Of a stretch of 64,000 bases of DNA, positions 17,976-26,039 are shown piece by piece; the first letter of the stretch is position 1; every line of letters starts with the position of its first letter. Both the position numbers and the translations under genes were made by a program. The stretch covers positions 186,001 to 250,000 of the forward strand of contig DLHO01000025.1 in the NCBI GenBank assembly GCA_002483265.1, given 5' to 3'. The notes below the pieces were generated by a model that worked only from the letters and a program-made list of their open reading frames with translations, ran no database searches and had not been told where the DNA came from. Origin of the DNA: Flavobacteriales bacterium UBA7666 (GTDB lineage Bacteria; Bacteroidota; Bacteroidia; Flavobacteriales_D; Crocinitomicaceae).

Positions 17976-18755
17976 ATGAGTAAAGAAATCAATACAGTTG
18001 TAGGAGATATCTACATCGGAAAGGGAGCAGGTAAGATGATTCTGGATGATATGCTTCAGGCGAAAAGATCCATTCAGGTCATGTCGCCTTATTTATCAGC
18101 CGGATTGGTCGATATCCTCCTGGATCGGTTCCGGCTTGGCGTAGCTATTGAATTGGTAACCTCTGATGAGATAGAGGATCACAAACACACAGATAAAAAC
18201 AGTTACCAAATAATCAAACAGCACAAACATGTAGACGAAGAGCTGAAAAGTAAAAAGCAACTCTTTCATTGGACTGGAATTGTGGGAATGATCGTGTTCG
18301 GTTTCTTTGCTGCTGCAAAATTGGCAGGTGTGTTATCTGACTCAATCGAACCTTCGGGTGTGATCCAATTCGCCCTGTTTGCTCTTCTCACACTGATCGG
18401 AAGATTTATGTGGAAACATGCCGATGGAATCAACTTTTGGTATTATTCCTATTCCTCCTTGTTCCCGATCAAAATATTTTATTCTTATTTCTCGCGCAAG
18501 AAGAACGATCGCTCGAAAGCATTCAACCTGCACAGCAAGTTATACATCATAGACGACCGGATAGCCTACCTGGGTTCTGTAAATTTTACCCGATCCGGTT
18601 GCTTATTGAATCACGAAACCCGAATCCGGATCACCGATCCCGAAGCCATTGATCAACTCAAACAAGAATTCGAGGAATTGCTGTATAATGATCATTACAA
18701 CCACAGAAGCCTGGACGAATGGGGCAGGGAATTGTATGAGGGCATGGTTGGGTGA
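17976..18755 (+). CDS. PLD-like membrane protein with single HKD motif
   Basis: 259 residues. The N-terminal part (MILDDMLQAKRSIQVMSPYLS, then LVDILLDRFRLGVAIELVTSDE) looks like the first half of a phospholipase D domain. Two transmembrane helices follow at about residues 92-115 and 125-145. A single HxKxxxxD motif lies near residue 185 (NLHSKLYIIDDRIAYLGSVNFT), followed by NHETRIRI and the final acidic helix. PLD enzymes need two HKD motifs, so this one would have to dimerise or act on a phosphodiester with one motif per chain, as Nuc-type nucleases do. The membrane segments inside the PLD unit are unusual. The substrate is unknown. Confidence 0.72.
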   Translation: MSKEINTVVGDIYIGKGAGKMILDDMLQAKRSIQVMSPYLSAGLVDILLDRFRLGVAIELVTSDEIEDHKHTDKNSYQIIKQHKHVDEELKSKKQLFHWTGIVGMIVFGFFAAAKLAGVLSDSIEPSGVIQFALFALLTLIGRFMWKHADGINFWYYSYSSLFPIKIFYSYFSRKKNDRSKAFNLHSKLYIIDDRIAYLGSVNFTRSGCLLNHETRIRITDPEAIDQLKQEFEELLYNDHYNHRSLDEWGRELYEGMVG

Positions 18756-18767
18756 GCGTTTGTATTT

Positions 18768-18825
18768 TCTGTCAGTTCGAGTTCCTGACAGAAGCGCAGC
18801 GGATCGTCAGGAGTATCGAGAACGA
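18768..18825. repeat. dispersed repeat of the gtcaggagtatcgag type
   Basis: ctgtcagttcgagttcctgacag forms a hairpin (ctgtcag / ctgacag) and is followed by cgtcaggagtatcgagaac. The second half resembles gtcaggagagtcgaagg at 54126-54142, and both belong with the tgagcg-n-agtcgaag family. It fills the gap between two plus-strand genes. Confidence 0.55.
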
Positions 18826-18857
18826 CTTGATTCGGTAATTTTTGGCATCTTTGTGGA

Positions 18858-19343
18858 ATGGAACCGAAAATCACCACCAACTCGTATCAATTTAAAGCTT
18901 CTGAGTTTGCAGCACTCTATGCGGGATACCTGTTACAGAAATTCTGGTTTATAATTCTTCCTGTTTTAGGAATTATACTTGGAACGTTTATTTATGATAC
19001 GATTAAAAGTCCCTCCGTATTCTCATTCATTCCTTTTGGACTATTTACCTTGATTACCATTCGGGTGCGTTACCGATTTATCAGCAAATTGAGAAAAAAT
19101 CCGGGAATCGGTAGTTTACGCATTATGAAGGTTTTCGAACACTGCATTGAAATAGAAGATCACGAAGGAAAAGAAACACCATTTTACCTTGTAGATATAG
19201 AAAAAGTAGTTTCCTTACGAAAGTACTACCAGTTCTATTTGAAGACCAAACAAACCTTTTGGATCCCGAAAGGTTATTTCAAAACCCCGGAAGATGAAGT
19301 TCTGTTTGAAGAGCATTTAAGAGAGAAGGGGAAGATGGGGTGA
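18858..19343 (+). CDS. YcxB-like hypothetical membrane protein
   Basis: 161 residues. Two transmembrane helices lie at about residues 26-44 and 51-70 (FWFIILPVLGIILGTFIY, IPFGLFTLITIRVRY). The soluble C-terminal domain has the strand order EHCIEIEDHEG, FYLVDIEKVVSLRKYYQFYLK, then TFWIPKGYFKTPEDEVLFEEHL, like YcxB-type PH-fold proteins. The role is unknown. Part of its 5' end is preceded by the repeat at 18768-18825, so it may have its own promoter. It is convergent with the gene at 19352, with 8 bp between stops. Confidence 0.55.
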   Translation: MEPKITTNSYQFKASEFAALYAGYLLQKFWFIILPVLGIILGTFIYDTIKSPSVFSFIPFGLFTLITIRVRYRFISKLRKNPGIGSLRIMKVFEHCIEIEDHEGKETPFYLVDIEKVVSLRKYYQFYLKTKQTFWIPKGYFKTPEDEVLFEEHLREKGKMG

Positions 19344-19351
19344 TAGTTGTA

Positions 19352-19759
19352 TCATTTATTATTCAACACCTCAACTATCCTGCGATAAAGCTCTTGTATC
19401 TTTTCTTCCGATAGAGGAAAAGGAACTTTGGGAGCGTATGCATGGGTGATTTTCGGCGAATCAACTTTACACCATTCTACCAGTTTCCGGATCCCTGACG
19501 GAGTAATCACTCCCTCTTCATTTTCACACTTGGAACATTCAAAACTAATGAGTCCCTGATCACGACCTAAGCCAATAACTACAAACCGCTTATTATCCTC
19601 TTGCTGCAATCCATATTGGATGTAGTGAGACTGATCCTCTGCTACCAGCTTAATCTGATCTCCGTCAAAAGAGGTTTGATCTATCTCATTGAATCCCCAC
19701 CAGAGATAGGTTCTCCCATCCACTACAATTTTGCGCTTTCCTTTTTTACTGATTGCCAT
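19352..19759 (-). CDS. conserved hypothetical protein
   Basis: 135 residues, soluble. It begins MAISKKGKRKIVVDGRTYLWW, a start I recognise from small uncharacterised Bacteroidota proteins. A CSKCENEEGVITPSGIRKLVEWC segment has a CxxC pair plus a third Cys. No signal peptide or known catalytic motif was seen. It lies between plus-strand genes, so it is transcribed alone. Confidence 0.6.
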   Translation of the reverse strand: MAISKKGKRKIVVDGRTYLWWGFNEIDQTSFDGDQIKLVAEDQSHYIQYGLQQEDNKRFVVIGLGRDQGLISFECSKCENEEGVITPSGIRKLVEWCKVDSPKITHAYAPKVPFPLSEEKIQELYRRIVEVLNNK

Positions 19760-19828
19760 TTGGATGAAGATAGGAGATTTTTAGAGATTTAAATTGTTTT
19801 GTATTATTGTGGAACTAATTTACTATTC

Positions 19829-20158
19829 ATGTCAAACGCGAATCAAATTTTGGAGCGGATCAAAGTCATTCGTCAATTCCAGCCAAGCGCTATTCGGAAT
19901 TCAATAGGTATGTTTTTCTTACAGCTTATTTCTTTTTTAGGAGCAATAGGATGCATTATTTCAAGCATCTTTCTTTTGGGGACCCGAATATTGAAGAATG
20001 ACTCTGTTCCCGAAAAAGAAATAATCCTTATCTGCATGCTGTTGTCTTTAACATTATTATTACTGCTGATTTTAAAATTGACTAAAATGGTGCGCAGGAG
20101 AAATGGGTATATCCTGGAGTTGAATGAGGTGTTGGATGAAGAGGAACAAAAGAAATAA
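19829..20158 (+). CDS. hypothetical small membrane protein
   Basis: 109 residues from the ATG at 19829; the upstream TTG is less likely. A basic amphipathic start (MSNANQILERIKVIRQFQPSAIR) is followed by two transmembrane helices at about residues 31-54 and 64-82, then a basic and acidic tail (KMVRRRNGYILELNEVLDEEEQKK). No family was recognised. It is divergent from the gene at 19352 with 69 bp between starts. Confidence 0.5.
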   Translation: MSNANQILERIKVIRQFQPSAIRNSIGMFFLQLISFLGAIGCIISSIFLLGTRILKNDSVPEKEIILICMLLSLTLLLLLILKLTKMVRRRNGYILELNEVLDEEEQKK

Positions 20159-20207
20159 ACTAGTCGGATGACACACAAAAATTTCCTTCACGGGAGATGA
20201 AATGACT

Positions 20208-20254
20208 AAGTATAGATCACCCGACTATTACCCGAGTATTACCCGACTATACTT
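20208..20254. repeat. 11-bp phased array inside an inverted repeat
   Basis: Three 11-bp units run back to back at 20220-20230, 20231-20241 and 20242-20252 (type cccgactatta). They are enclosed by aagtatag (20208-20215) and ctatactt (20247-20254). It lies between convergent genes, in a 248-bp gap that otherwise holds only the small hairpin at 20284. Confidence 0.75.
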
Positions 20255-20283
20255 CGTCTTTTGTATGAATTCTTAACAACTTG

Positions 20284-20299
20284 TCCCGACACTTCGGGA
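20284..20299. repeat. small perfect hairpin
   Basis: tcccga and tcggga pair perfectly around a 4-nt loop (cact). A related tcccgatagctatc is found at 21126-21139, so this is probably another dispersed mini-palindrome and not a terminator; no T-run follows. Confidence 0.5.
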
Positions 20300-20406
20300 T
20301 TCCATATTAACCCTTTACAGAGTTTTTGAATTCATCCTGATACCCGGAAGGGGTCGTCAGGGTTAATTTCTAACATTTGAAAAGGAGCCACCTAAAAGCA
20401 GCGCTT

Positions 20407-21102
20407 TTACATCAACTTAAAACCAATCGGCATGCGCACAAAACGCGCTCTTTTTTCTCCCTTGCAGATAATTGGTTCAATGTGGTTGATTTTTCCAAGA
20501 CTTAAAATTGCTTCTTCATCAAGGGCAGCATAAACGCCTTTTTTAACGACCACATTTCTGATTTCTCCCTCTGAAGTTACTAGCATTTCAAGGTAAACTT
20601 TTCCTTGAGCACCATTTTCGATCGCACTTTGAGGATAACGAACAGTTTCAGCTAACTTTCTGAGGAAAAGTTTGCGCTCTTCACCATGTACTTGCAGACT
20701 GTCCGGGTGCCCACAGGTAGAGTCAACAGGGATTTCTGTTGCGGTAACATCGCTCATTGCCCGCTTCATAATGAGTACATTTTCAGCAGAACGTCTATGC
20801 AGATAATAGCTTTCTGCTATATCTTCTTTTTTCTTAGTTGCAGATATCTGAATGATCTCAGATTCGTAATCCAAATCATTAGTACGAACATCTAATAATA
20901 CTTCTTTCAATTCGCTCTCAAAAACCACACTTCCTGTTTTGTCAGTGATTCCGGTATAAATAAGAACATTTTCATCAGAATAAGCGCGAATTTCAATGCC
21001 GGAAGCAAGAATGCCGCCTTCTTTATAGATCGTTATTTTGATTTGATACCCCCAAACAGGAACTGCACAGATCAGTGTGATGAGACTTAAAAGTGATTTC
21101 AT
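20407..21102 (-). CDS. TonB C-terminal domain protein
   Basis: 231 residues. A cleavable-type signal (MKSLLSLITLICAVPVWGYQ) is followed by a CarboxypepD_reg-like beta domain (about residues 22-105, EGGILASGIEIRAYSDENV, ITDKTGSVVFES). The C-terminal 85 residues are a TonB_C domain: VRYPQSAIENGAQGKVYLEM, LVTSEGEIRNVVVKKGV and LDEEAILSLGKI. The usual TonB proline-rich spacer and cytoplasmic start are missing, so it may be a periplasmic TonB-like protein and not a classic energy transducer. A partner is not visible nearby. Confidence 0.75.
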   Translation of the reverse strand: MKSLLSLITLICAVPVWGYQIKITIYKEGGILASGIEIRAYSDENVLIYTGITDKTGSVVFESELKEVLLDVRTNDLDYESEIIQISATKKKEDIAESYYLHRRSAENVLIMKRAMSDVTATEIPVDSTCGHPDSLQVHGEERKLFLRKLAETVRYPQSAIENGAQGKVYLEMLVTSEGEIRNVVVKKGVYAALDEEAILSLGKINHIEPIICKGEKRARFVRMPIGFKLM

Positions 21103-21205
21103 CCGACAAATTTATAATAATTACGTCCCGATAGCTATCAAGATACGAAGTAGGAATCGTTTGTCGTTAGCTGAAATTTCTCAGCTTGCGGGTATTTAGA
21201 TGGCC

Positions 21206-21390
21206 CTTACGCTAAGAATCGTAACAAACAAAGAGAATGGAGCGAAAAAAAGCATTCGGTGTTTGAGTTCGATTCAGCCATGGCTGAACGGACGAGTTTT
21301 GAATGCTTTCGCGCAATGATCTGTAGTTTGTAGATTCTTTAGTACAGGCCTAGCCTTTTTGCCTACTTTTTTGGCAATGAAAAAAGTAGG
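21206..21390. repeat. large concentric hairpin element
   Basis: A near-palindrome with three concentric arm pairs. Outer: aagaatc (21214-21220) with gattctt (21333-21339). Middle: aagcattc (21250-21257) with gaatgctt (21301-21308). Central: a perfect 16-bp palindrome ttcagccatggctgaa (21273-21288). Directly downstream is a second hairpin with perfect 11-bp arms (21362-21372 and 21380-21390) and a 7-nt loop. The rest of the 332-bp gap between 21103 and 21434 holds a partial tcccgatagctatc motif at 21126 and nothing else I can identify. Confidence 0.7.
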
Positions 21391-21434
21391 ATATAGAAAA
21401 AAGCGTATTTTTAGCCCCATCGATCACTCATGCT

Positions 21435-23378
21435 ATGAAAACAATTCTTACCCTTCTTCTCTGCCTCCTTACAAAAGGAATGATCGCCCAAAGCGCAAAC
21501 CTGCTCTTCGAAATAGACGGTCACTACATTTTTGCCGATACAAGCGGGAACGTTGCTTTTGGGAAACGTTTCAACACGATCTACATCATGCGAGAGGAAG
21601 AGTACATTGTCTCTACTACGGATTATAAGTATGGAGTCGTTCGAAACAATCAAATCGTTTTTCCTTTTGAATACGATCAGATATCTGGCTTGCAACCAAC
21701 TTATAACTTTCACTTGTATGTGCTGGGTCGTCAGAAAAAGCATGCACTTGCAACTTCAGATGGAGTCATTCATACCGGTTTTGATTACAAATGGATTACT
21801 GAATACAATTTGGATCATTCCTCTAAAAACAAAGGAATCAATAACGATGGGGCATTCTTTCAATTGAAAAATGGAGAGGAAATTCAATTAATGTATGTCA
21901 GTAAAGCCAATAAAAGTACATTTCTCACAAACGCACCTGTTGGAAAAATCGAGGACTCGCATGGAGTGTTTATGTTTCAAAAAGGAAAGCAGCAAGGCAT
22001 GTTTGAATTCGATCCGGCTACTGCTTCAATGAAAACCATTCATTCGTATGCAGAGCAGTATTTTGATTTGAGATCTTCTTTTTATACCATTTGGGATACT
22101 AAGAAAGAAGTCACAAAACGATATTCCTACTCTCACAAACTGCTTGAAACTTCGAAAGGCTTGGAACTTTATGAGGAATTGGTTTACAATGGAGTGGAGA
22201 ATGTGGAAGGATATGACCTTCCTCCTGTTGAAGAGTCTATTCAACTCACCGATTTGGAGCGCGCACGATCGATGTTAAAGAGAGGATACACAGATCATAT
22301 TTTTGGAGCATTCAAAAGATTGGATATGTCGCCATCACTGGTGGATGTGTTATTAAAATATCATGCACAGTTTGATGTTAGTGGTGAAAAAGGAAACTGG
22401 CAGGTCAAAGCACATTTCTGGCAGAGAATGCAGAAACGGAGTCAGAAAGATACCAGTTTTCAGGTGATAGCAGATGAACTTTTAATCCCTGAATTTGGAA
22501 CAGGAATCATTCTTACGAAAACAGGAAAATTGCACGGAGCGGTGGATAGCCGCGGGAATGTGATCTTTGAACCTCGGTTTAAGACATTGGAGCGTTTGCG
22601 TGGTGAAGACGGAGACGATTGGCTTCTGGTGAAGACGGGGAAGGAATCCACGTTGTATTATTATGATCCGGTGAAACAAAAAGTACACGTGGTTGCGAAA
22701 GGAGAAAATAAGGATGAGTTTGAGCTCCATTCAGATTATCTTCTGGTAAAACGACCGAAAGGAAAGAACAAGTACGATACAAAGTTTGTGAAATGGGTTC
22801 CACCGCTTTTGGGGAATGATCCGATTATTTTTGACCGGAATGATTTTTATGACAGCATAACACAGTCCGAAACATTCTCCTATTTTTTCACTATTTCCCG
22901 TGATGGAAAAAAAGGTGTTTTGTCCTCTATGGGACAGCCTGTAATAACGTGTAAATATGATTCTATTCAGCTGAACGCCTATTTTTGTCCGCTTATTTCA
23001 AGATATCAGAATCTGCCGGATTATCAAATAGTGCAACCCGTTTTTTCAGCATACTTGAATGGGAAAAAGCATATTTTTCATCCCACAAACAACGAGGGCT
23101 CAGGTAGATTGATTCACTCTTTTGAGGATGGTTCATTGAATGCTGCAGCAACCATTTCGGATGACGGTTTGTATGTAATAGATAATCTAGGAAATAATAA
23201 AGTAGAAATCTATTCCATCGATGGAAAGAAATTATCAAGAGAACCCGTGTTTCTTCATTCGGATAATAAAAAAATGGCTGCCTTCACGAATGGATATTGG
23301 TACCTGAGAGCAGAAGATGCGCAGAAAAAAGAAGTTTTAATTGGACAAAATGGCGCCTGGTTTGAACTTCCTAAATAG
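21435..23378 (+). CDS. secreted WG-repeat-like protein
   Basis: 647 residues with a signal peptide (MKTILTLLLCLLTKGMIAQ). Blades of the type YKYGVVRNNQIVFPFEYDQI, KLHGAVDSRGNVIFEPRFKTL and KKGVLSSMGQPVITCKYDSI match the WG-repeat pattern (G-V-x-n-x-x-G-x-x-v-x-P-x-Y-d-x-I), spaced irregularly. There is no lipobox and no T9SS sorting domain, so it is probably periplasmic. The function of WG-repeat proteins is unknown, and repeat-mediated binding is assumed. It is monocistronic. The start lies 45 bp after a strong hairpin. Confidence 0.65.
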   Translation: MKTILTLLLCLLTKGMIAQSANLLFEIDGHYIFADTSGNVAFGKRFNTIYIMREEEYIVSTTDYKYGVVRNNQIVFPFEYDQISGLQPTYNFHLYVLGRQKKHALATSDGVIHTGFDYKWITEYNLDHSSKNKGINNDGAFFQLKNGEEIQLMYVSKANKSTFLTNAPVGKIEDSHGVFMFQKGKQQGMFEFDPATASMKTIHSYAEQYFDLRSSFYTIWDTKKEVTKRYSYSHKLLETSKGLELYEELVYNGVENVEGYDLPPVEESIQLTDLERARSMLKRGYTDHIFGAFKRLDMSPSLVDVLLKYHAQFDVSGEKGNWQVKAHFWQRMQKRSQKDTSFQVIADELLIPEFGTGIILTKTGKLHGAVDSRGNVIFEPRFKTLERLRGEDGDDWLLVKTGKESTLYYYDPVKQKVHVVAKGENKDEFELHSDYLLVKRPKGKNKYDTKFVKWVPPLLGNDPIIFDRNDFYDSITQSETFSYFFTISRDGKKGVLSSMGQPVITCKYDSIQLNAYFCPLISRYQNLPDYQIVQPVFSAYLNGKKHIFHPTNNEGSGRLIHSFEDGSLNAAATISDDGLYVIDNLGNNKVEIYSIDGKKLSREPVFLHSDNKKMAAFTNGYWYLRAEDAQKKEVLIGQNGAWFELPK

Positions 23379-23382
23379 TTAT

Positions 23383-23448
23383 CAATGTTCTAATTATCAA
23401 TTGTCAATAAGATCTATCTTGATAATTATGTCATTGCTAATTGATATT
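23383..23448. repeat. AT-rich ttgataattat element
   Basis: Contains taattatcaattgtcaata and, after a spacer, cttgataattatgtcattg, which are partly complementary. The cttgataattatgncattg motif recurs at 45771-45790. It sits directly after the WG-like gene. Confidence 0.55.
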
Positions 23449-23575
23449 TTTTTTCAACGTCAATTCAGAATGAGTGATTTGCTTACTAAAAAAGCTTAAA
23501 AAAAAGTGCTTTCAATTAATTTTTAAAGTTTTGGGTTTACTTTAGTTGGCAACTGACACTAACTAAAAAGAAACC

Positions 23576-25096
23576 ATGAATCAACTCATTAAAATCGGAC
23601 TGATAGGAATTGCTGCTTGTTGCACTGTGATCTTCCATTCTTGCAGTAATGGAGTTGAAAAGAATCGGGTGAAAGAGAAGTCTGAACTTAACTTAATCAC
23701 AAAAAAGAGCTCAACTAATTTATCACAAACGAAAGTCAGTCAAAAAGAAACTCCAACAAATTTTGTCAGGTCGGGTAAACAACCTCTGCGATCCCAATTC
23801 GTTTCTCCTTCATCGGGAAATGACCAAAATTCGCTGGAGGCTCTGAAAAGATCCCTTCAATCAAAACCACAAACATTCACTATTTCTTCCAATACGGATA
23901 CCATCATTGTGGGAAATGCCGGAACGCGTGTGCATATTCCTGCGGCTTCTTTTGTAGATCAGGAAGGAAAAGATATTGAAGGTGAAATGGTTTTTTCATT
24001 GATCGAATGCTACACTCCTTTGGAAATGTTTGCACATAATTTAAGTACCAGAACAATTGATGGGAAACTGCTCGAAACGGGCGGTTCTGTATTCATTGAC
24101 GCAAAACAAGCTGGTGATCCCGTTCAACTAAAAAGAGGCCGTTCATTGAAAATAGATTTCCCGAAAGGAGAGGAGGATTTGGCAGGAATGCAGGAATTTG
24201 AAGGGGTAACTGCCGGAAATGGTGTTGTAGAGTGGAAAAGTCCTTCTCAAAGTAAAAGAGGAATCAAAAAGGAAGTCAGACAAAATAACCTCGCTCAATC
24301 GGAATCAGGAATGAATGTTACTTCAAATGGAGCTCCAACCATTTATTTGATCGAAATGAAAAAGCTAGAAGGGAAAATGGATTTGTCTTCGGCAAAATTG
24401 AATAATGGAGAGGGCACTTTTTCAGATTGGCTTGAAAAACAATCTCTAAAAGATGGTTTGTTGAAAGAACGTTTCAATAACGGGTACCAGGTAGAAGTTA
24501 AAATGTATTTTGACAACAAGGGAAAGGTGTCTGAAATAAAGTCGACACTCTTGGTTGAAAAGAGCCTGCTGGATCAATTGACCAAGTTGTTCAGGAAAGC
24601 ACCGGCTTTAAAGAAGGTTCATTCAAGAGAACCCTATTCGGTCATTTTAAAAGGAAAAACAATCAATAAACAAAAAGAACTGAAGGATTATTACACGAAG
24701 AACGACCTGAAATGGGATTCTAGCTATGATTTTAATTTGTCTCAAACGAATGGATATTATTCGTTGAATATTCCATGGATTGGTTGGGTCAATTGCGATA
24801 AATTCCGTGATAATCCAGCGCAAAGAGTGAGTATGGCAGTGAATAAATCTGAAAATACTTCTGTGTTTATGGTGTTTACGAAAGTAGCTTCCCAAATTTA
24901 TCCAACTCAGATTGGGAATGAGTATCAATTTTCAAATATTCCCTTAGGTGAACCGATTCGACTCATTGCGCTGCGTGTGGAGAAAGACACCATTTTCCTT
25001 GAAAGATTGGATACAAAAGTTGTTTCCGGAAATGTAAAAGTGGCTCCGTCTATCAAAGCTTCCAAAGAAGATATTAAGCAAGCTTTTGAGCTTTAA
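23576..25096 (+). CDS. hypothetical lipoprotein
   Basis: 506 residues. The lipoprotein signal ends FHSC (Cys23), followed by SNGVEKNRVKEKSELN. A beta-rich N-terminal part contains DTIIVGNAGTRVHIPAASFV and ETGGSVFIDAKQAG, a pattern shared by Bacteroidota surface proteins that resemble ZU5-like domains. The C-terminal half has no recognised domain but shows beta strands and a SLNIPWIGWVNCDKF motif. It is probably on the outer membrane. It is monocistronic, with repeats on both sides. A function cannot be assigned. Confidence 0.65.
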   Translation: MNQLIKIGLIGIAACCTVIFHSCSNGVEKNRVKEKSELNLITKKSSTNLSQTKVSQKETPTNFVRSGKQPLRSQFVSPSSGNDQNSLEALKRSLQSKPQTFTISSNTDTIIVGNAGTRVHIPAASFVDQEGKDIEGEMVFSLIECYTPLEMFAHNLSTRTIDGKLLETGGSVFIDAKQAGDPVQLKRGRSLKIDFPKGEEDLAGMQEFEGVTAGNGVVEWKSPSQSKRGIKKEVRQNNLAQSESGMNVTSNGAPTIYLIEMKKLEGKMDLSSAKLNNGEGTFSDWLEKQSLKDGLLKERFNNGYQVEVKMYFDNKGKVSEIKSTLLVEKSLLDQLTKLFRKAPALKKVHSREPYSVILKGKTINKQKELKDYYTKNDLKWDSSYDFNLSQTNGYYSLNIPWIGWVNCDKFRDNPAQRVSMAVNKSENTSVFMVFTKVASQIYPTQIGNEYQFSNIPLGEPIRLIALRVEKDTIFLERLDTKVVSGNVKVAPSIKASKEDIKQAFEL

Positions 25097-25176
25097 TTCG
25101 TGATTCAGCATTCGCAATTCGTAACTCGCAACTCGCAATTAATTCGTAATTCGACATTCGGAATTAGCAATTATCG
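25097..25176. repeat. tandem attcg/aattcg repeat
   Basis: Variations of cgcaattcgtaactcg and aattcgtaattcg run through this 80-bp stretch after the lipoprotein gene. It shares its wording with 5422-5457. It looks like a slippage-prone tandem element. Confidence 0.55.
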
Positions 25177-25258
25177 TATCTTGTAGCATCTTCGATTTGT
25201 TCTTCCTGAGAATTGATTTCAATTTTACAGATGAATTGCAACGAGTCGGATGAATTAA

Positions 25259-26020
25259 ATGAATACTATGAGTGAACAAAAAATGGCAGTCTTAATTGAT
25301 GCCGATAATGTGCCTTATTCAAGCATCAAAGAGATGTTGGAAGAAGTGGCGAAGACTGGAACACCTACTATTAAGCGTATCTATGCAGATTGGACCAAAC
25401 CCAATGCAAACGGATGGAAAGGAGTTCTTTTGGAAAATGCAATTACCCCGATTCAGCAATATAGCTACACCAGCGGAAAAAATTCAAGCGACAGTGCTTT
25501 GATCATTGATGCGATGGATATTTTGTATTCACAGCAAGTAGATGGTTTCTGTATCGTTTCCTCAGACAGTGATTTCACACGCCTTGCAACGCGTTTGCGC
25601 GAATCCGGTAAAAAAGTAATGGGAATTGGTGAAAAGAAAACACCGCTTCCGTTTATCACTGCCTGCGATAAATTTGTATACATCGAGATCCTGAAACAAA
25701 AACCAGCACCTTCCAAATCCGAAACAAAACAAAAGGCAAACAAAAAAGAAACGGCTTCGATAACTCCAATGAATACAGTGGATCAGAATTTAGTTGCGCT
25801 ATTGAAAGACAGCGTGAGTGATCTGGCAGACGAAACAGGCTGGACATTCCTTGGTGAATTAGGGAATTTCCTTCAGAAAAAGAAGCGCGATTTCGATCCG
25901 CGGAATTATGGCTTCCAAAAATTACTTCCGCTCATCAAAAGCACCGATGAATTTGATATTGATATCCGCGAAACAACCAATAAAAACACCAAACACATCT
26001 TTGTGAAGGTGAAAGAATAA
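25259..26020 (+). CDS. NYN domain protein with OST-HTH/LOTUS domain
   Basis: 253 residues. The N-terminal NYN (PIN-like) nuclease domain has MAVLIDADNVPYSSIKEM with catalytic acidic residues, the SSDSALIIDAMDIL segment with two Asp, and FCIVSSDSDFTRLATRLRESG. A KSETKQKANKKETA linker leads to an OST-HTH/LOTUS domain from about residue 175 (LVALLKDSVSDLADETGWTFLGELG). It should cleave or process RNA bound by the LOTUS domain. ATG codons at 25259 and 25268 are both possible starts. It is monocistronic. Confidence 0.85.
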   Translation: MNTMSEQKMAVLIDADNVPYSSIKEMLEEVAKTGTPTIKRIYADWTKPNANGWKGVLLENAITPIQQYSYTSGKNSSDSALIIDAMDILYSQQVDGFCIVSSDSDFTRLATRLRESGKKVMGIGEKKTPLPFITACDKFVYIEILKQKPAPSKSETKQKANKKETASITPMNTVDQNLVALLKDSVSDLADETGWTFLGELGNFLQKKKRDFDPRNYGFQKLLPLIKSTDEFDIDIRETTNKNTKHIFVKVKE

Positions 26021-26039
26021 GCGGATAGTTTATTCCGCT
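26020..26039. terminator. weak bidirectional hairpin between convergent genes
   Basis: agcgga (26020-26025) pairs with tccgct (26034-26039) around an 8-nt loop between the NYN gene and the convergent gene at 26038. There is no strong T-run, so terminator function is a guess. Confidence 0.35.

Noticed and set aside
20284..20299. Terminator between the convergent genes at 20158 and 20407
   Set aside because: The 6-bp hairpin has no T-run, and similar words elsewhere indicate a dispersed repeat.
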